Assembly: GCA_025454955.1 (NCBI GenBank)
Contig: JALONL010000018.1
Location: forward strand, 1-64,000
Direction: 5' to 3'
DNA: 64,000 nucleotides
Origin: Bacteroidia bacterium
GTDB lineage: Bacteria > Bacteroidota > Bacteroidia > Palsa-965
In this document: piece by piece, positions 45,047 to 53,947 of the stretch
Layout of the letters: the number at the start of each line of letters is the position of its first letter
Numbering within the stretch: position 1 is the first letter of the stretch
Position numbers and translations under genes: made by a program
The notes under the pieces: model-generated
The model's input: only the letters and a program-made list of their open reading frames with translations
The model's database searches: none
Told to the model about the DNA's origin: nothing

Positions 45047-46249
45047 TCAGCTAAAGTATTCAAACTGGTCATACGGATGACGTTTGGCGTGAATGGTTTT
45101 TACTTCTCGAAAAAGGAGTTGGCGGAATTCATCTACGTTTTCCTTGTTGGCGGCGGAGATGAAGATGCACGGGTCGTTGAGTTTGCTCATCCAGCTTTTC
45201 TGCAACTCGGCCAGCGAGAGATTCTGGCGGGCGGTGGGGTCGAGCGGATCGGCTTCGTGGGCGTTTTCGCGGTAGGCATCTATTTTGTTGAACACAAGAA
45301 TAGTGCGTTTGTCTTTCGCGCCAATTTCGGCCAGCGTTTCGTGTACTACGTTGAGCTGGTCTTCAAACTGCGGATGTGAAATGTCGACTACGTGCAGCAG
45401 AATGTCGGCTTCGCGGGTTTCGTCGAGGGTTGATTTGAACGACTCTACCAACTGGTGCGGGAGTTTACGTATAAACCCTACCGTATCGGAAAGCAGAAAA
45501 GGTAAATTGCCCACCACCACTTTGCGCACCGTAGTGTCGAGTGTGGCGAAGAGTTTGTTTTCGGCAAACACATTCGATTTCGACACGAGGTTCATAATGG
45601 TTGATTTGCCTACGTTGGTGTATCCCACCAATGCCACGCGCACTAATTCGCCACGGCTTTTGCGCTGTGTGGCCATTTGCCGGTCTATTTCCTTCAACTC
45701 TTCCTTTAGAGCCGAAATGCGGTTGCGTACAATACGGCGGTCGGTTTCAATTTCCTTTTCGCCCGATCCGCCGCGGGTGCCTGTGCCGCCGCGCTGTCGT
45801 TCGAGGTGAGTCCACATGCCGGCGAGACGGGGCAGCAGGTATTGCCAGCGTGCCAGTTCCACCTGCGCTTTGGCGTGTGCCGTGCGTGCGCGTCCGGCGA
45901 AAATGTCGAGAATGAGCAGGTTGCGGTCAATTACACGCCGGGCCAGTTCCTTTTCCAGGTTGCGCTGCTGCGAGGGCGAAAGCTCGTCGTCGAAAATTAC
46001 AAGATCAATTTCGTTGGCCTCGATATACGTCTTCACCTCGGCCACCTTTCCCGAGCCAATATGCGTGCGCGGATCAGGGTGATCCATTTTCTGGGTATAG
46101 CGTTTCACCGGCTGCACACCGGCTGTTTCGGCCAGAAAAGCCAGTTCGTCGAGATATTCCTTTACCAGTTCGTCGGGCTGGCGTTTTTCGCTTACGCCAA
46201 TTAATACTGCCCGCTGCCCGGAACGGACAGTAGTTAATGATTCAATCAA
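45047..46249 (-). CDS. hflX: GTPase HflX
   Basis: HflX is a ribosome-associated GTPase that splits stalled or hibernating ribosomes. It has 400 residues. The N-terminal HflX domain shows HPDPRTHIGSGKVAE near residue 57 and DRNLLILDIFAGRARTAHAK near 107; a coiled-coil linker at about 160-195 follows, then the G domain with G1 GYTNVGKSTIMN near 209, G3 DTVGFIRKLPHQL near 256 and G4 NKID near 320. The C-terminus is complete. The REP-like array begins 16 bp after the stop codon. It is monocistronic. Confidence 0.93.
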   Translation of the reverse strand: MIESLTTVRSGQRAVLIGVSEKRQPDELVKEYLDELAFLAETAGVQPVKRYTQKMDHPDPRTHIGSGKVAEVKTYIEANEIDLVIFDDELSPSQQRNLEKELARRVIDRNLLILDIFAGRARTAHAKAQVELARWQYLLPRLAGMWTHLERQRGGTGTRGGSGEKEIETDRRIVRNRISALKEELKEIDRQMATQRKSRGELVRVALVGYTNVGKSTIMNLVSKSNVFAENKLFATLDTTVRKVVVGNLPFLLSDTVGFIRKLPHQLVESFKSTLDETREADILLHVVDISHPQFEDQLNVVHETLAEIGAKDKRTILVFNKIDAYRENAHEADPLDPTARQNLSLAELQKSWMSKLNDPCIFISAANKENVDEFRQLLFREVKTIHAKRHPYDQFEYFS

Positions 46250-46313
46250 TGAAATTCAGTTGTTAATTTATTCACACAAAAGTACTGTGAATAAGGCAAA
46301 TGACGAAGAAAAA

Positions 46314-47582
46314 CTAAAGCGGCCGACGATATAGTGATACGTTCTGAAAAGTTTCTTTCTCGCGATACAGATACCAGATCCAGCCGGCATGTACACAAAT
46401 ATTTTTGGGGTATGGAAATTCCAGACTGATTTCCGCACCCAGACTGCCGTCTGTTAAATTAATTTTTCGCAAAGTCGAATTATTGCCATTGTTGAAGAGC
46501 AGGTAAGCCTGTTGGGTAATGTGGTCTATTATCACTTTGTCCGGCCGGTTGTGGGTTTGACTCACGGGCATTTTAAACGTGCGGATAAATGATGCCTGGC
46601 TGTCGTAAACATACGTATCTCCGGTACACAGATCGAATATATAAATAGTATCATTAATGATATGCAGACTGGCTGCCACGGGGTTTTTGTAAAGAATGGC
46701 TGCGGCAAAATAAGGATCAGATTTAAGCAGAAAACTAATTGCCTGGCTGCCCATTCCCGATTCCATGATACGCTCGTGGTTTAGCCTTCTGTGTGCTTCA
46801 TCTTCATACATTGAGGTGCGAACCGAATCAGTAATTGTAAGAAGTTTTTCTCTTTTTTTAGTGGACAGATTGAGTGCGGTGTAATCAACAGATAATTGTT
46901 CGGGGGAATAATTTTCATAGAAGTAATAAATGCCATTTTGTGCGGTTAAAGGCAGAAGATTGTTGCGGAATGCTTCCAGTGTGGATTCCTGAAATAACAC
47001 ATGTATTCCTGTTTCATCTTTAAGCAAGTCAATTTGCAATGTCTGATAAGAGCAGATAACATGCACATTGCCAAAAGCATCGGTAAACAAACTCTTGGCG
47101 GGGTAGGGAACCGGAACCGATTTTACAGTTGTATATGTACTGTCAAGAACAAGTAACGTTGATTTATCCGGCGAATCTTTATAGCCCAGAATAAGACTGT
47201 AATTACCTGAAAAAGCAAAATCGAGTACCTGATATGTTTTTGATTCGAAAACTATCACCGATTGGTCAGAAATCATTACCTCGTTCAGCTGAATGTTTCG
47301 CGGCTTTAATTTTATTACACCTGATAGCGATTTTACCGGAAGTTCGGTTTGTATATAATTTATATGCGAAATTCTAAGCAGCGAATCGTTCCCGGAAATT
47401 GTAATGCTGAATTTTCCCAGCGAATCGGAAATAGCAAGCTGGTTGCCCGGAACAGTCACAATCTGAGCCCCGGCAATGTTTTCGGAGTTTACCGCATCTT
47501 TTAGCAAACCGCTTACGGTTTGCCCGAAGAGTGTAAATGGTAATAAAGCAAGCAGAAGGAGTAACGTTTTTCTTTTGTGCAT
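46314..47582 (-). CDS. Exported beta-propeller protein with N-terminal carboxypeptidase-regulatory-like domain
   Basis: This is a 422-residue protein from ATG 47582 (six codons into the open frame, where MHKRKTLLLLLALLPF starts a signal peptide ending near LFGQ). A transthyretin-like CarboxypepD_reg domain spans about 20-95 (VSGLLKDAVNSENIAGAQIV). The rest shows repeated short beta segments as in six-bladed propellers. The C-terminal end HAGWIWYLYREKETFQNVSL matches a pseudogene fragment 100 bp upstream of this gene, so a tandem copy once existed. It probably sits on the cell envelope; the ligand is unknown. Confidence 0.7.
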   Translation of the reverse strand: MHKRKTLLLLLALLPFTLFGQTVSGLLKDAVNSENIAGAQIVTVPGNQLAISDSLGKFSITISGNDSLLRISHINYIQTELPVKSLSGVIKLKPRNIQLNEVMISDQSVIVFESKTYQVLDFAFSGNYSLILGYKDSPDKSTLLVLDSTYTTVKSVPVPYPAKSLFTDAFGNVHVICSYQTLQIDLLKDETGIHVLFQESTLEAFRNNLLPLTAQNGIYYFYENYSPEQLSVDYTALNLSTKKREKLLTITDSVRTSMYEDEAHRRLNHERIMESGMGSQAISFLLKSDPYFAAAILYKNPVAASLHIINDTIYIFDLCTGDTYVYDSQASFIRTFKMPVSQTHNRPDKVIIDHITQQAYLLFNNGNNSTLRKINLTDGSLGAEISLEFPYPKNICVHAGWIWYLYREKETFQNVSLYRRPL

Positions 47583-47680
47583 ATCTGTGCAGGTAAACAA
47601 TATGCAGACGCGCTTTTTCTAAAATTCCATAAATCTAAAATAATTGACTGTAAATGAAAATTTTAGATCGTGCAAAGGCC

Positions 47681-47764
47681 TTACACCGGCTGCCGGTAAA
47701 GTGTGGCGTGTTCATCGGTTTCGCGAGTGCGGTACAAAAACCATATCCAGCCATTGTGTATGCG
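47681..47764 (-). pseudogene. 3' fragment of a paralogue of the neighbouring beta-propeller gene
   Basis: Reading the minus strand from 47764 gives 27 codons ending in TAA at 47681: RIHNGWIWFLYRTRETDEHA followed by TLYRQPV. This aligns with the C-terminus of the 46314-47582 gene (HAGWIWYLYREKETFQNVSL then YRRPL). The similarity stops upstream at an A/T homopolymer run, and no start or remaining gene body is present. It is therefore a decayed tandem duplicate of which only the 3' end survives. Confidence 0.75.
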
Positions 47765-47782
47765 TTTTTTTTTGCGTAAAAA

Positions 47783-47825
47783 AAGCAAACCGGCAGCAAT
47801 AAATGGTTGCTGCCGGTTTTTAAGT
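47783..47825 (-). terminator. Intrinsic terminator of the cytochrome c operon
   Basis: Thirteen-pair stem aaaccggcagcaa (47787-47799) / ttgctgccggttt (47807-47819) with a 7-nt loop. On the minus strand a tttgctttttttta tail follows the hairpin. It lies 26 bp after the cytochrome c stop codon. Confidence 0.75.
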
Positions 47826-47844
47826 GGACGGGTGTGTAAGCCGC

Positions 47845-48177
47845 CTATTTTTTTAATGTTTGCAGATATTCTGCCAGCGAATCTATTTCGGCGGGTGTGA
47901 GTTCGTCTTTGTAGGCGCGCATGGCTTTGCGGCCGTTGGCAATAATGGCTGCGGCTCCGGCTTTGTCGAGGGTGCTTGTGCTTAAATCAACAGCACCACC
48001 TATTGCGGCTTTGCCATCGTTTCCATGGCAGGCCACACATTTTTCGCCGAAAATGGTTTTTCCGCTCACTGCCTGTGTGGCCGCCGGCTGCGTATTGCCG
48101 CCCTGTCCGGCGTTTTCCGAACCGCATGAGGCCATGCACAAGGCCATAAATAATGCGCCTGCTGAAAGTAATTTCAT
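47845..48177 (-). CDS. Small c-type cytochrome, lipoprotein
   Basis: This is a 110-residue monoheme cytochrome c from ATG 48177, giving a signal peptide with lipobox ALCMASC; ten earlier codons in the frame (from 48207) overlap the upstream gene. Heme is attached at CVACH, and the axial Met is probably the one in NGRKAMRAYKDELTP. The final helix AEIDSLAEYLQTLKK is typical of cytochrome c class I. It probably carries electrons at the periplasmic face of the inner membrane or the outer membrane. It is co-transcribed with the membrane protein upstream. Confidence 0.85.
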   Translation of the reverse strand: MKLLSAGALFMALCMASCGSENAGQGGNTQPAATQAVSGKTIFGEKCVACHGNDGKAAIGGAVDLSTSTLDKAGAAAIIANGRKAMRAYKDELTPAEIDSLAEYLQTLKK

Positions 48178-48187
48178 ACGCAGCATA

Positions 48188-48646
48188 TTAAAACCAGCCA
48201 CGGGCAATGCCTTCGGCGCGGAAGGGCCAGGGAATCATGGCGAGAATGAGAAGCAAACCAAGCAGGAACCAGATGGCGGTGCGTTTGTGCTTAACCACAT
48301 CGCTGGTGGCACGTTTGGCCGATGCGCTGCCAATGGTTACAAACACAATGGCCACTACCATGCCCAGCAAATGTTCGAGCGCAAAAAAGCGGAGTGCGGG
48401 ATTTTTCATGGCTTTGCCAAAGTCGTTGAGTGCTTCGGATACCGTGGGGCTTACAAAGTAGAGAATCAGACCAATCACCAACTGCAGGTGGACGCTGATT
48501 ACGGTAAATGTAGCCAGCTTGCGGTCGAGCGGCTGATAGGGTTTGTTGCCTAACCAGCCTGCAAGGGCTTTGAATCCGGCAAAAATGAGCAGAAGCAGTG
48601 CCACCCAGCGCAGTCCGCTGTGAGCATGATCGAGAGCTGAATACAT
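48188..48646 (-). CDS. Four-helix membrane protein, possibly cytochrome b-like
   Basis: This is a 152-residue inner-membrane protein with four hydrophobic helices (about 9-30, 45-66, 90-110, 122-142). Histidines at several helix ends (HAHSG at 7-9, VHLQL near 53, LEHLLGM near 91, KHKR near 119) could bind heme b, and similar Bacteroidota proteins are called cytochrome B by annotation habit. No experimental role is known to me. It precedes the cytochrome c gene by about 10 bp, consistent with a small redox pair. Confidence 0.65.
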   Translation of the reverse strand: MYSALDHAHSGLRWVALLLLIFAGFKALAGWLGNKPYQPLDRKLATFTVISVHLQLVIGLILYFVSPTVSEALNDFGKAMKNPALRFFALEHLLGMVVAIVFVTIGSASAKRATSDVVKHKRTAIWFLLGLLLILAMIPWPFRAEGIARGWF

Positions 48647-48723
48647 AACAAGCGTTTTTTTGGTGTTTCAAAAGTAATGAAAACCTGCCTTGTGCAACCT
48701 GCCCTTAATTGCTTTTAATATAT

Positions 48724-50343
48724 CTATTCTGAATGGCTGTGTTTATCGGTAATTTGATTAATCTCTTTAAAACTTGAAAGTATATCTTCAGCATGACCGC
48801 CAGCAAGCTTTTTCTGATTTCTGTGCATGGCAATATCTTCAAGAAATGATAAGCATCTTGTTGCCAGATCAAATCCCTGAACAGTTCTGGCTTCACGAAT
48901 GAAACAATAGAAACCTTGTGCGCTTCGGGCTTGCCACATTTGGATTAAATAGTTATATTCTTCTTTAGTTACTAATAGTTCTACCCATCTATGTTTATTA
49001 AATCGTGGTCGTTCAGTTCGTCCTTCCTGGGGTTGCAAATAGCCTTCGCCTGTTTTATCACTCACATATCTTTTTTGATTTTTAAGTCTTGCACGAATTC
49101 CTTCGCCTGACTCCCGTTTTTGATCCAGTGTTTTGAATAAACCGGGAATTTTTTTTGATCTGTCACGCGCATCATCAACTTCAACTTTTGTGAATTTTTC
49201 TTGTTCTTTAGTTAATACAGCACCACGATCATCGGAGTCAAATATAAAATCAGCTTCACGTTGTCTATCCTGTGGCTTCAAATCTTTGCCCATTTCATAC
49301 GCTAAATATGGATCCTCATTCTGATACTCCAGACTCTTATCAGCCATTACCAAATGCCCCGAATTATCAATCTTTCTGTCGGTGTTACACCAAACTTCCA
49401 GCCTGATTGCATAGTGACTTTGCCGAGTTCTTCTGTCAGGCATTTGAGATAAGTCTCTGTTGATTATCGGATTGTCTCTTTCGTTGGAGAATGAAAATGT
49501 ATCCTCGCGTATAAATAAATCTTCTCCGGCCACATCTTTATGATTTATTTCATTCACCAAAAACCATCTGTAAATGTGTTCCCCTCTTTTGTCATAATCA
49601 CCAACCATTTCCTGATTGGGGCCGCGTCTGGATCGGAGTCGTTTATTTGGGTCAACATCTAATTGATCTTGTTCGGTTACTTCATCTTTTTCTTCCCCAT
49701 TCATAATTGAATTGCCTGCTTTTTTCACCAGATGTGTAAGCCCGTGAACATTAGCAGGTTTTCTTTGAATAATGAAGGGATGGTTTGCCAGTGTATGAAT
49801 AGAGTTCCCCTGAATAGTGCCTTGTATTGCTGGATTTTCTTCAAGAATGCCTGATTTGTCCTCCTCGTCTGTTTGCATGACATTCTTTTTCATTTGCACA
49901 GAAGGTATAGTCAGGTTCTGCATCTGTTGTGCCCCGTTCCCTGCTTCGGAAGTTGAATTTTTGTTATGTGCCGGGGATAAATCAATCTGACCATTGGGAG
50001 CAAAGGTACAGGCGTTAAATTGAGCAGGGTGCGAATTATGGAACGGTTTTCTGACTATGCCAATTGAAGTGTCGGGTGAAATTTCGATGCCGGAATTTAC
50101 CTTATCAGGCATATCGGATTTATTTTCCTTTCGTTGGGCAGGAGCAATGTAACTGCTTTCTTTTATGTTCGGGCTGGGTAATGCTATGCCGGTTCCGTGA
50201 TGATAAACAGGATTAATTTGGGGTATTACAGTTGCCTTCAATTGCTTTGGCGCTGATTGATAATTGGTGTCAGAATGATTTTGACCTGAAAAATGATCTG
50301 CTGCTGCACGGCCTTTATTTTCAAATGTGTTTATTTCGTACAT
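48724..50343 (-). CDS. Large protein with degenerate DUF4157-like N-terminal region (candidate eCIS/polymorphic-toxin cargo)
   Basis: This is a 539-residue protein with no signal peptide and clearly lower GC than its neighbours. From memory of the family, residues 70-150 follow the DUF4157 pattern: RKENKSDMPDKVNSGIE, HPAQFNACTFAPNGQIDLSP, then SEAGNGAQQ and PSVQMKKN, where typical members have the metalloprotease HEAWHVVQQ and PTMQMK. Both catalytic histidines are therefore replaced. A second IIQRKP motif occurs near 191. Residues 230-539 form a charged domain I do not recognise (motifs RWFLVNEINHKD, YEMGKDLKPQDRQREADFIF, RFNKHRWVELLV). DUF4157 proteins are common as contractile-injection-system cargo or toxin carriers. 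The function here is inference. Confidence 0.6.
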   Translation of the reverse strand: MYEINTFENKGRAAADHFSGQNHSDTNYQSAPKQLKATVIPQINPVYHHGTGIALPSPNIKESSYIAPAQRKENKSDMPDKVNSGIEISPDTSIGIVRKPFHNSHPAQFNACTFAPNGQIDLSPAHNKNSTSEAGNGAQQMQNLTIPSVQMKKNVMQTDEEDKSGILEENPAIQGTIQGNSIHTLANHPFIIQRKPANVHGLTHLVKKAGNSIMNGEEKDEVTEQDQLDVDPNKRLRSRRGPNQEMVGDYDKRGEHIYRWFLVNEINHKDVAGEDLFIREDTFSFSNERDNPIINRDLSQMPDRRTRQSHYAIRLEVWCNTDRKIDNSGHLVMADKSLEYQNEDPYLAYEMGKDLKPQDRQREADFIFDSDDRGAVLTKEQEKFTKVEVDDARDRSKKIPGLFKTLDQKRESGEGIRARLKNQKRYVSDKTGEGYLQPQEGRTERPRFNKHRWVELLVTKEEYNYLIQMWQARSAQGFYCFIREARTVQGFDLATRCLSFLEDIAMHRNQKKLAGGHAEDILSSFKEINQITDKHSHSE

Positions 50344-50790
50344 GTATGTTACTGTTCTGGAGAATAGATGTAGAATTTTAATGACAATTTAGCAATTAGA
50401 TATTTGCAATAATATTTTTTTATTCAATGAAAATGAAATATTTTCCTCGACTAAATACTACTGAACTTTCAGTCAACAGAATTATGCGAAAAAACTGCTT
50501 GTTTCGGATATATATAAATGATTTCTTTGAACAACGTGAGTGTGTTTATGCTTCATATACTGGTTTTGTTATGACTCATTCTCATCATCCGGTACTGTTT
50601 TTTGCCAGTCGTAAGTTCATGCTGAATCACAGAAACTGATAGAATATCTTGTCTGGAAAAAATGAACTTACATTAATTCAAAAACTAAGTTTAAGCCAAC
50701 TTAGCGCGGAAACGCAAGTAAATCAATCTATTCGACTGTATAGAAACAGGAAATTATGCTTGAAATAAACCGCTATTCAGCCTCCTCAAC

Positions 50791-50820
50791 CGTTCGTGTT
50801 GAGCATGGCGAAACACCACG
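50791..50820. repeat. Solitary REP-like element, variant of the 44.8-kb array
   Basis: A stem gtgtt (50796-50800) / aacac (50812-50816) encloses gagcatggcga, two bases different from the gagcttgtcga core of the inverted copies at 44954 and 45006. Outer arms cgttcgt / caccacg no longer pair well. It lies 37 bp before the amidohydrolase ATG. Confidence 0.5.
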
Positions 50821-50829
50821 AAATAATGA

Positions 50830-50837
50830 TACATTTG
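50830..50837 (+). promoter_or_regulatory. Candidate -7 box of the amidohydrolase operon
   Basis: TACATTTG is an exact TAnnTTTG match, 19 nt before the ATG at 50857. No -33 TTTG stands at the usual distance. Confidence 0.45.
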
Positions 50838-50856
50838 TTTCTTTCTCAACCATACT

Positions 50857-53800
50857 ATGAAGCAACTTTTTACGGCCGCCGTATTCTTGCTCACGGCAAT
50901 GCTCGCTCAGGCGCAGGTGAGCACGTTTCCCACCAACGGAGCGCCCAATCCCAATCACAATTTCACCGCATTTACCAATGCCCGCATTATTGTGGATGCT
51001 GAAACGGTGATTGATAAGGGAACCCTGCTTATCCGCGACGGATTTATTGTGGATGCAGGCCCGGCAGTAACCATTCCGGCGGGGACGGTGGTTATTGATC
51101 TTCAGGGTAAATGGATTTATCCTTCGTTCATAGATCCGTACACCACCTACGGCATTACCCGCCCCAAGCGCGCCCCGCACGATCCGGCCCCGCAATACGA
51201 AACAGCCCGCCCCGGTGCTTATGCCTGGAACGATGCGTTAAAGCCCGACAACGATGCCTACCGCCACTACACCGCCAATGCAGAAACTGCCGAAGCCTAC
51301 CGCAATTTGGGTTTCGGTACGGTAATGAGCTATTACCCCGATGGTATTGCCCGCGGCACCGCCACCTGCGTTACACTCAACGCCGAGCAGGGCGACAACC
51401 GCAGTATGCTTCAGGACAAAGTAGCCGCCTGCTACTCATTCAACAAAGGCACTTCCACGCAGGAATATCCCGGCTCACTCATGGGAGCCATTGCACTCAT
51501 GCGCCAAACCTATGCCGATGCAGCCTGGTACAACACACTGAAAGCAAAAACCGAATACAACCATTCGCTCGATGCATGGATTGCCATTCAAACCCTGCCG
51601 CAGATTTTTGAAACCACCGATAAGTGGAATGTACTGCGTGCCGATAAGGTGGGCGATGAATTTGGCGTTCAATACATTTTCAAAGGCAGCGGCAACGAAT
51701 ATCAGCGCATGGATGAAATGAAGGCCACCGGCGCCTCGTTTATTCTTCCGCTCAATTTCCCGGCGGCGTTTGATGTGGACGATCCGTTTGATGCACGCAT
51801 GATTGCCTACGAAGACCTCAAACACTGGGAACTTGCACCGCTCAATCCCGGAGCATTTGAGAAATACGGAATTCGTTTTGCCCTCACGGCATCAGACCTT
51901 GAAGATAAAGCGGAGTTTATGACCAACCTGCGCCGCGCCATTTTATTCGGACTGAGCGAAAAAATGGCCCTGCGCGCCCTCACCACCATTCCGGCCGAAA
52001 TGCTGGGTATTGCCGATAAAGCCGGTACGCTGCGCAAGGGTATGCTGGCCAATTTTATTATTACCTCCGGAAATGTGTTTGCCGAAAATACCGTGATCTG
52101 GGAAAACTGGGTGCGCGGCCAGAAGTATGTGATAAACGACATGAGCAAAATTGATATCCGCGGTTCGTATCAGCTTACCGTGGGCAATGATGCAGTGCGC
52201 AACCTGAAAATTACCGGCTCGCTCATGAAAATGAAAGGCGCCATTCAAAATGCCGATTCCTCGAAAACGCCTGCCATGATTGATCTTGCGGGTAATGCCA
52301 TAACACTGGTGTTTACACCCAAAGGTGTGGAAGGCGCATACCGTTTGAGCGGAAGCGTGGATGCAGTTACCAAAAGCATGACCGGCTCGGCGCAACTGCC
52401 CGACGGGAAATGGATGAACTGGACAGCGAAGTTTACCGCGGCCCACGAAGAAAAACCGCAAACTCCCGATACCACAAACTGGTACCTGCCCACGCTCGAT
52501 GATGTAATTTATCCGTTTGCCTCCTACGGCGTTACGAGAAATGATACCAGCATGATAGACCGGCTCAAACGCAGGTACGATGCGGTACTCATTAAAAACG
52601 TAACCGTGTGGACAGGCGCCCAGGGCGACACCGCCATGCCCGACATGGACGTATATATTACCGAAGGCCGCATTGTGCGCATTGCCAAGAATATTGATGC
52701 ACCCAAAGGCGCATTTGCATTGGTAATTGACGGCACAGGCAAACATCTCACACCGGGAATTATCGACGAGCATTCGCACATTGCGGTGGCCGGTGGTGTA
52801 AACGAAGGCACACAGGCATCAACCGCCGAAGTGCGTATCGGCGATGTAATTAATCCTGATGATGTAAATATTTACCGGCAGCTCTCGGGCGGTGTTACTG
52901 CGGCTCAGTTGTTGCATGGTTCGGCCAATCCCATTGGCGGACAGTCGGCGCTGGTAAAACTGCGCTGGGGCAGCAATGCCGAGCAGATGAAGATTGCGGG
53001 TGCAATGGGCTTTATCAAATTTGCATTGGGCGAAAATGTGAAACAGGCCAACTGGGGCGAGTATTTCACGATTCGTTTCCCGCAGTCGCGCATGGGCGTG
53101 GAGCAGGTTTATTTCGATCATTTTACCCGTGCAAAGGAATATCAGCGGCAGTGGGAAGAGTGGAAAAAACTTTCGCCCAAAGACCGCGAGAAAATGACAC
53201 CGCCCCGCCGCGATCTGGAAATGGAAACGCTGGTGGAAATTCTTACACAGGCCCGTTTCATTACCTGCCACTCGTATGTGCAGTCGGAAATAAATATGCT
53301 TATGCAGGTGGCCGACTCAATGGGCTTTAAGGTGAATACGTTTACACACATTCTCGAAGGCTACAAAGTGGCCGATAAGATGCGCAAGCATGGAGCAGGC
53401 GGCTCGTCGTTTGCCGACTGGTGGGCGTACAAGATGGAGGTAATGGATGCCATTCCGCAAAACCCAGCCATACTTTTCCGCATGGGCATTGTAGTGGCCG
53501 TAAATTCCGACGATGCCGAGATGGCCCGCCGCCTCAATCAGGAAGCCGCCAAGAGTATCAAGTACGGCGATCTTACCGAAGAAGAGGCGCTGATGATGGT
53601 GACTTCAAATCCGGCCAAACTTTTGCATCTCGACAAACATCAGGGCACTATTGCAGTGGGCATGGATGCCGATGTGGTGCTTTGGTCTGATAATCCGCTT
53701 TCGGTATATGCCAAAGTGGAAAAAACATTAATCGACGGCAAAGTGCTTTATGACAGCGAAGAGGATGCGCGCCGCCGCGAAACCATGGAAAAAGAACGTG

Positions 53801-53934
53801 CGCGAATCATTCAGAAAATGATGCACGAAAAAGAAAACGGCGCACCCACCGTTAAACCGCGCATGAAGCGGATGAAAGTGTGGGATTGCGAAGACCTTGG
53901 AACCGAAAACGATTACCTGAACGATGCCGAATAA
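50857..53934 (+). CDS. Exported double amidohydrolase-like protein
   Basis: This is a 1025-residue protein with a signal peptide ending near AMLAQAQ. Two amidohydrolase-like halves are present. The first (about 45-420) has the family opening but reads YPSFIDPYTTYGI where a metal-binding HxH is expected, so it is probably inactive. The second (about 575-985) reads TPGIIDEHSHIAVAGG near 630, with later TCHSYVQSEI near 805, TFTHILEGYKV near 828 and VVAVNSDDAE near 872: metal ligands and catalytic Asp of an imidazolonepropionase-like enzyme. A linker domain near 440-540 separates them. It overlaps the open frame of the next gene, with a good ribosome site between them. Confidence 0.85.
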   Translation: MKQLFTAAVFLLTAMLAQAQVSTFPTNGAPNPNHNFTAFTNARIIVDAETVIDKGTLLIRDGFIVDAGPAVTIPAGTVVIDLQGKWIYPSFIDPYTTYGITRPKRAPHDPAPQYETARPGAYAWNDALKPDNDAYRHYTANAETAEAYRNLGFGTVMSYYPDGIARGTATCVTLNAEQGDNRSMLQDKVAACYSFNKGTSTQEYPGSLMGAIALMRQTYADAAWYNTLKAKTEYNHSLDAWIAIQTLPQIFETTDKWNVLRADKVGDEFGVQYIFKGSGNEYQRMDEMKATGASFILPLNFPAAFDVDDPFDARMIAYEDLKHWELAPLNPGAFEKYGIRFALTASDLEDKAEFMTNLRRAILFGLSEKMALRALTTIPAEMLGIADKAGTLRKGMLANFIITSGNVFAENTVIWENWVRGQKYVINDMSKIDIRGSYQLTVGNDAVRNLKITGSLMKMKGAIQNADSSKTPAMIDLAGNAITLVFTPKGVEGAYRLSGSVDAVTKSMTGSAQLPDGKWMNWTAKFTAAHEEKPQTPDTTNWYLPTLDDVIYPFASYGVTRNDTSMIDRLKRRYDAVLIKNVTVWTGAQGDTAMPDMDVYITEGRIVRIAKNIDAPKGAFALVIDGTGKHLTPGIIDEHSHIAVAGGVNEGTQASTAEVRIGDVINPDDVNIYRQLSGGVTAAQLLHGSANPIGGQSALVKLRWGSNAEQMKIAGAMGFIKFALGENVKQANWGEYFTIRFPQSRMGVEQVYFDHFTRAKEYQRQWEEWKKLSPKDREKMTPPRRDLEMETLVEILTQARFITCHSYVQSEINMLMQVADSMGFKVNTFTHILEGYKVADKMRKHGAGGSSFADWWAYKMEVMDAIPQNPAILFRMGIVVAVNSDDAEMARRLNQEAAKSIKYGDLTEEEALMMVTSNPAKLLHLDKHQGTIAVGMDADVVLWSDNPLSVYAKVEKTLIDGKVLYDSEEDARRRETMEKERARIIQKMMHEKENGAPTVKPRMKRMKVWDCEDLGTENDYLNDAE

Positions 53935-53947
53935 AGGAGGACAACGT

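Larger units (their letters stand above)
50344..50856. other. AT-rich intergenic region of 513 bp
   Basis: This divergent region lies between the DUF4157-like gene and the amidohydrolase gene. It holds a 70-codon ORF (50427-50639, plus) with no coding bias or family, which I regard as spurious. Near the right end lies a single REP-like palindrome (about 50791-50820) and a -7 box for the amidohydrolase gene. Confidence 0.5.

Noticed and set aside
50427-50639. A 70-codon ORF between the DUF4157-like and amidohydrolase genes
   Set aside because: The region is AT-rich, with no signal for translation and no family; chance ORF most likely.
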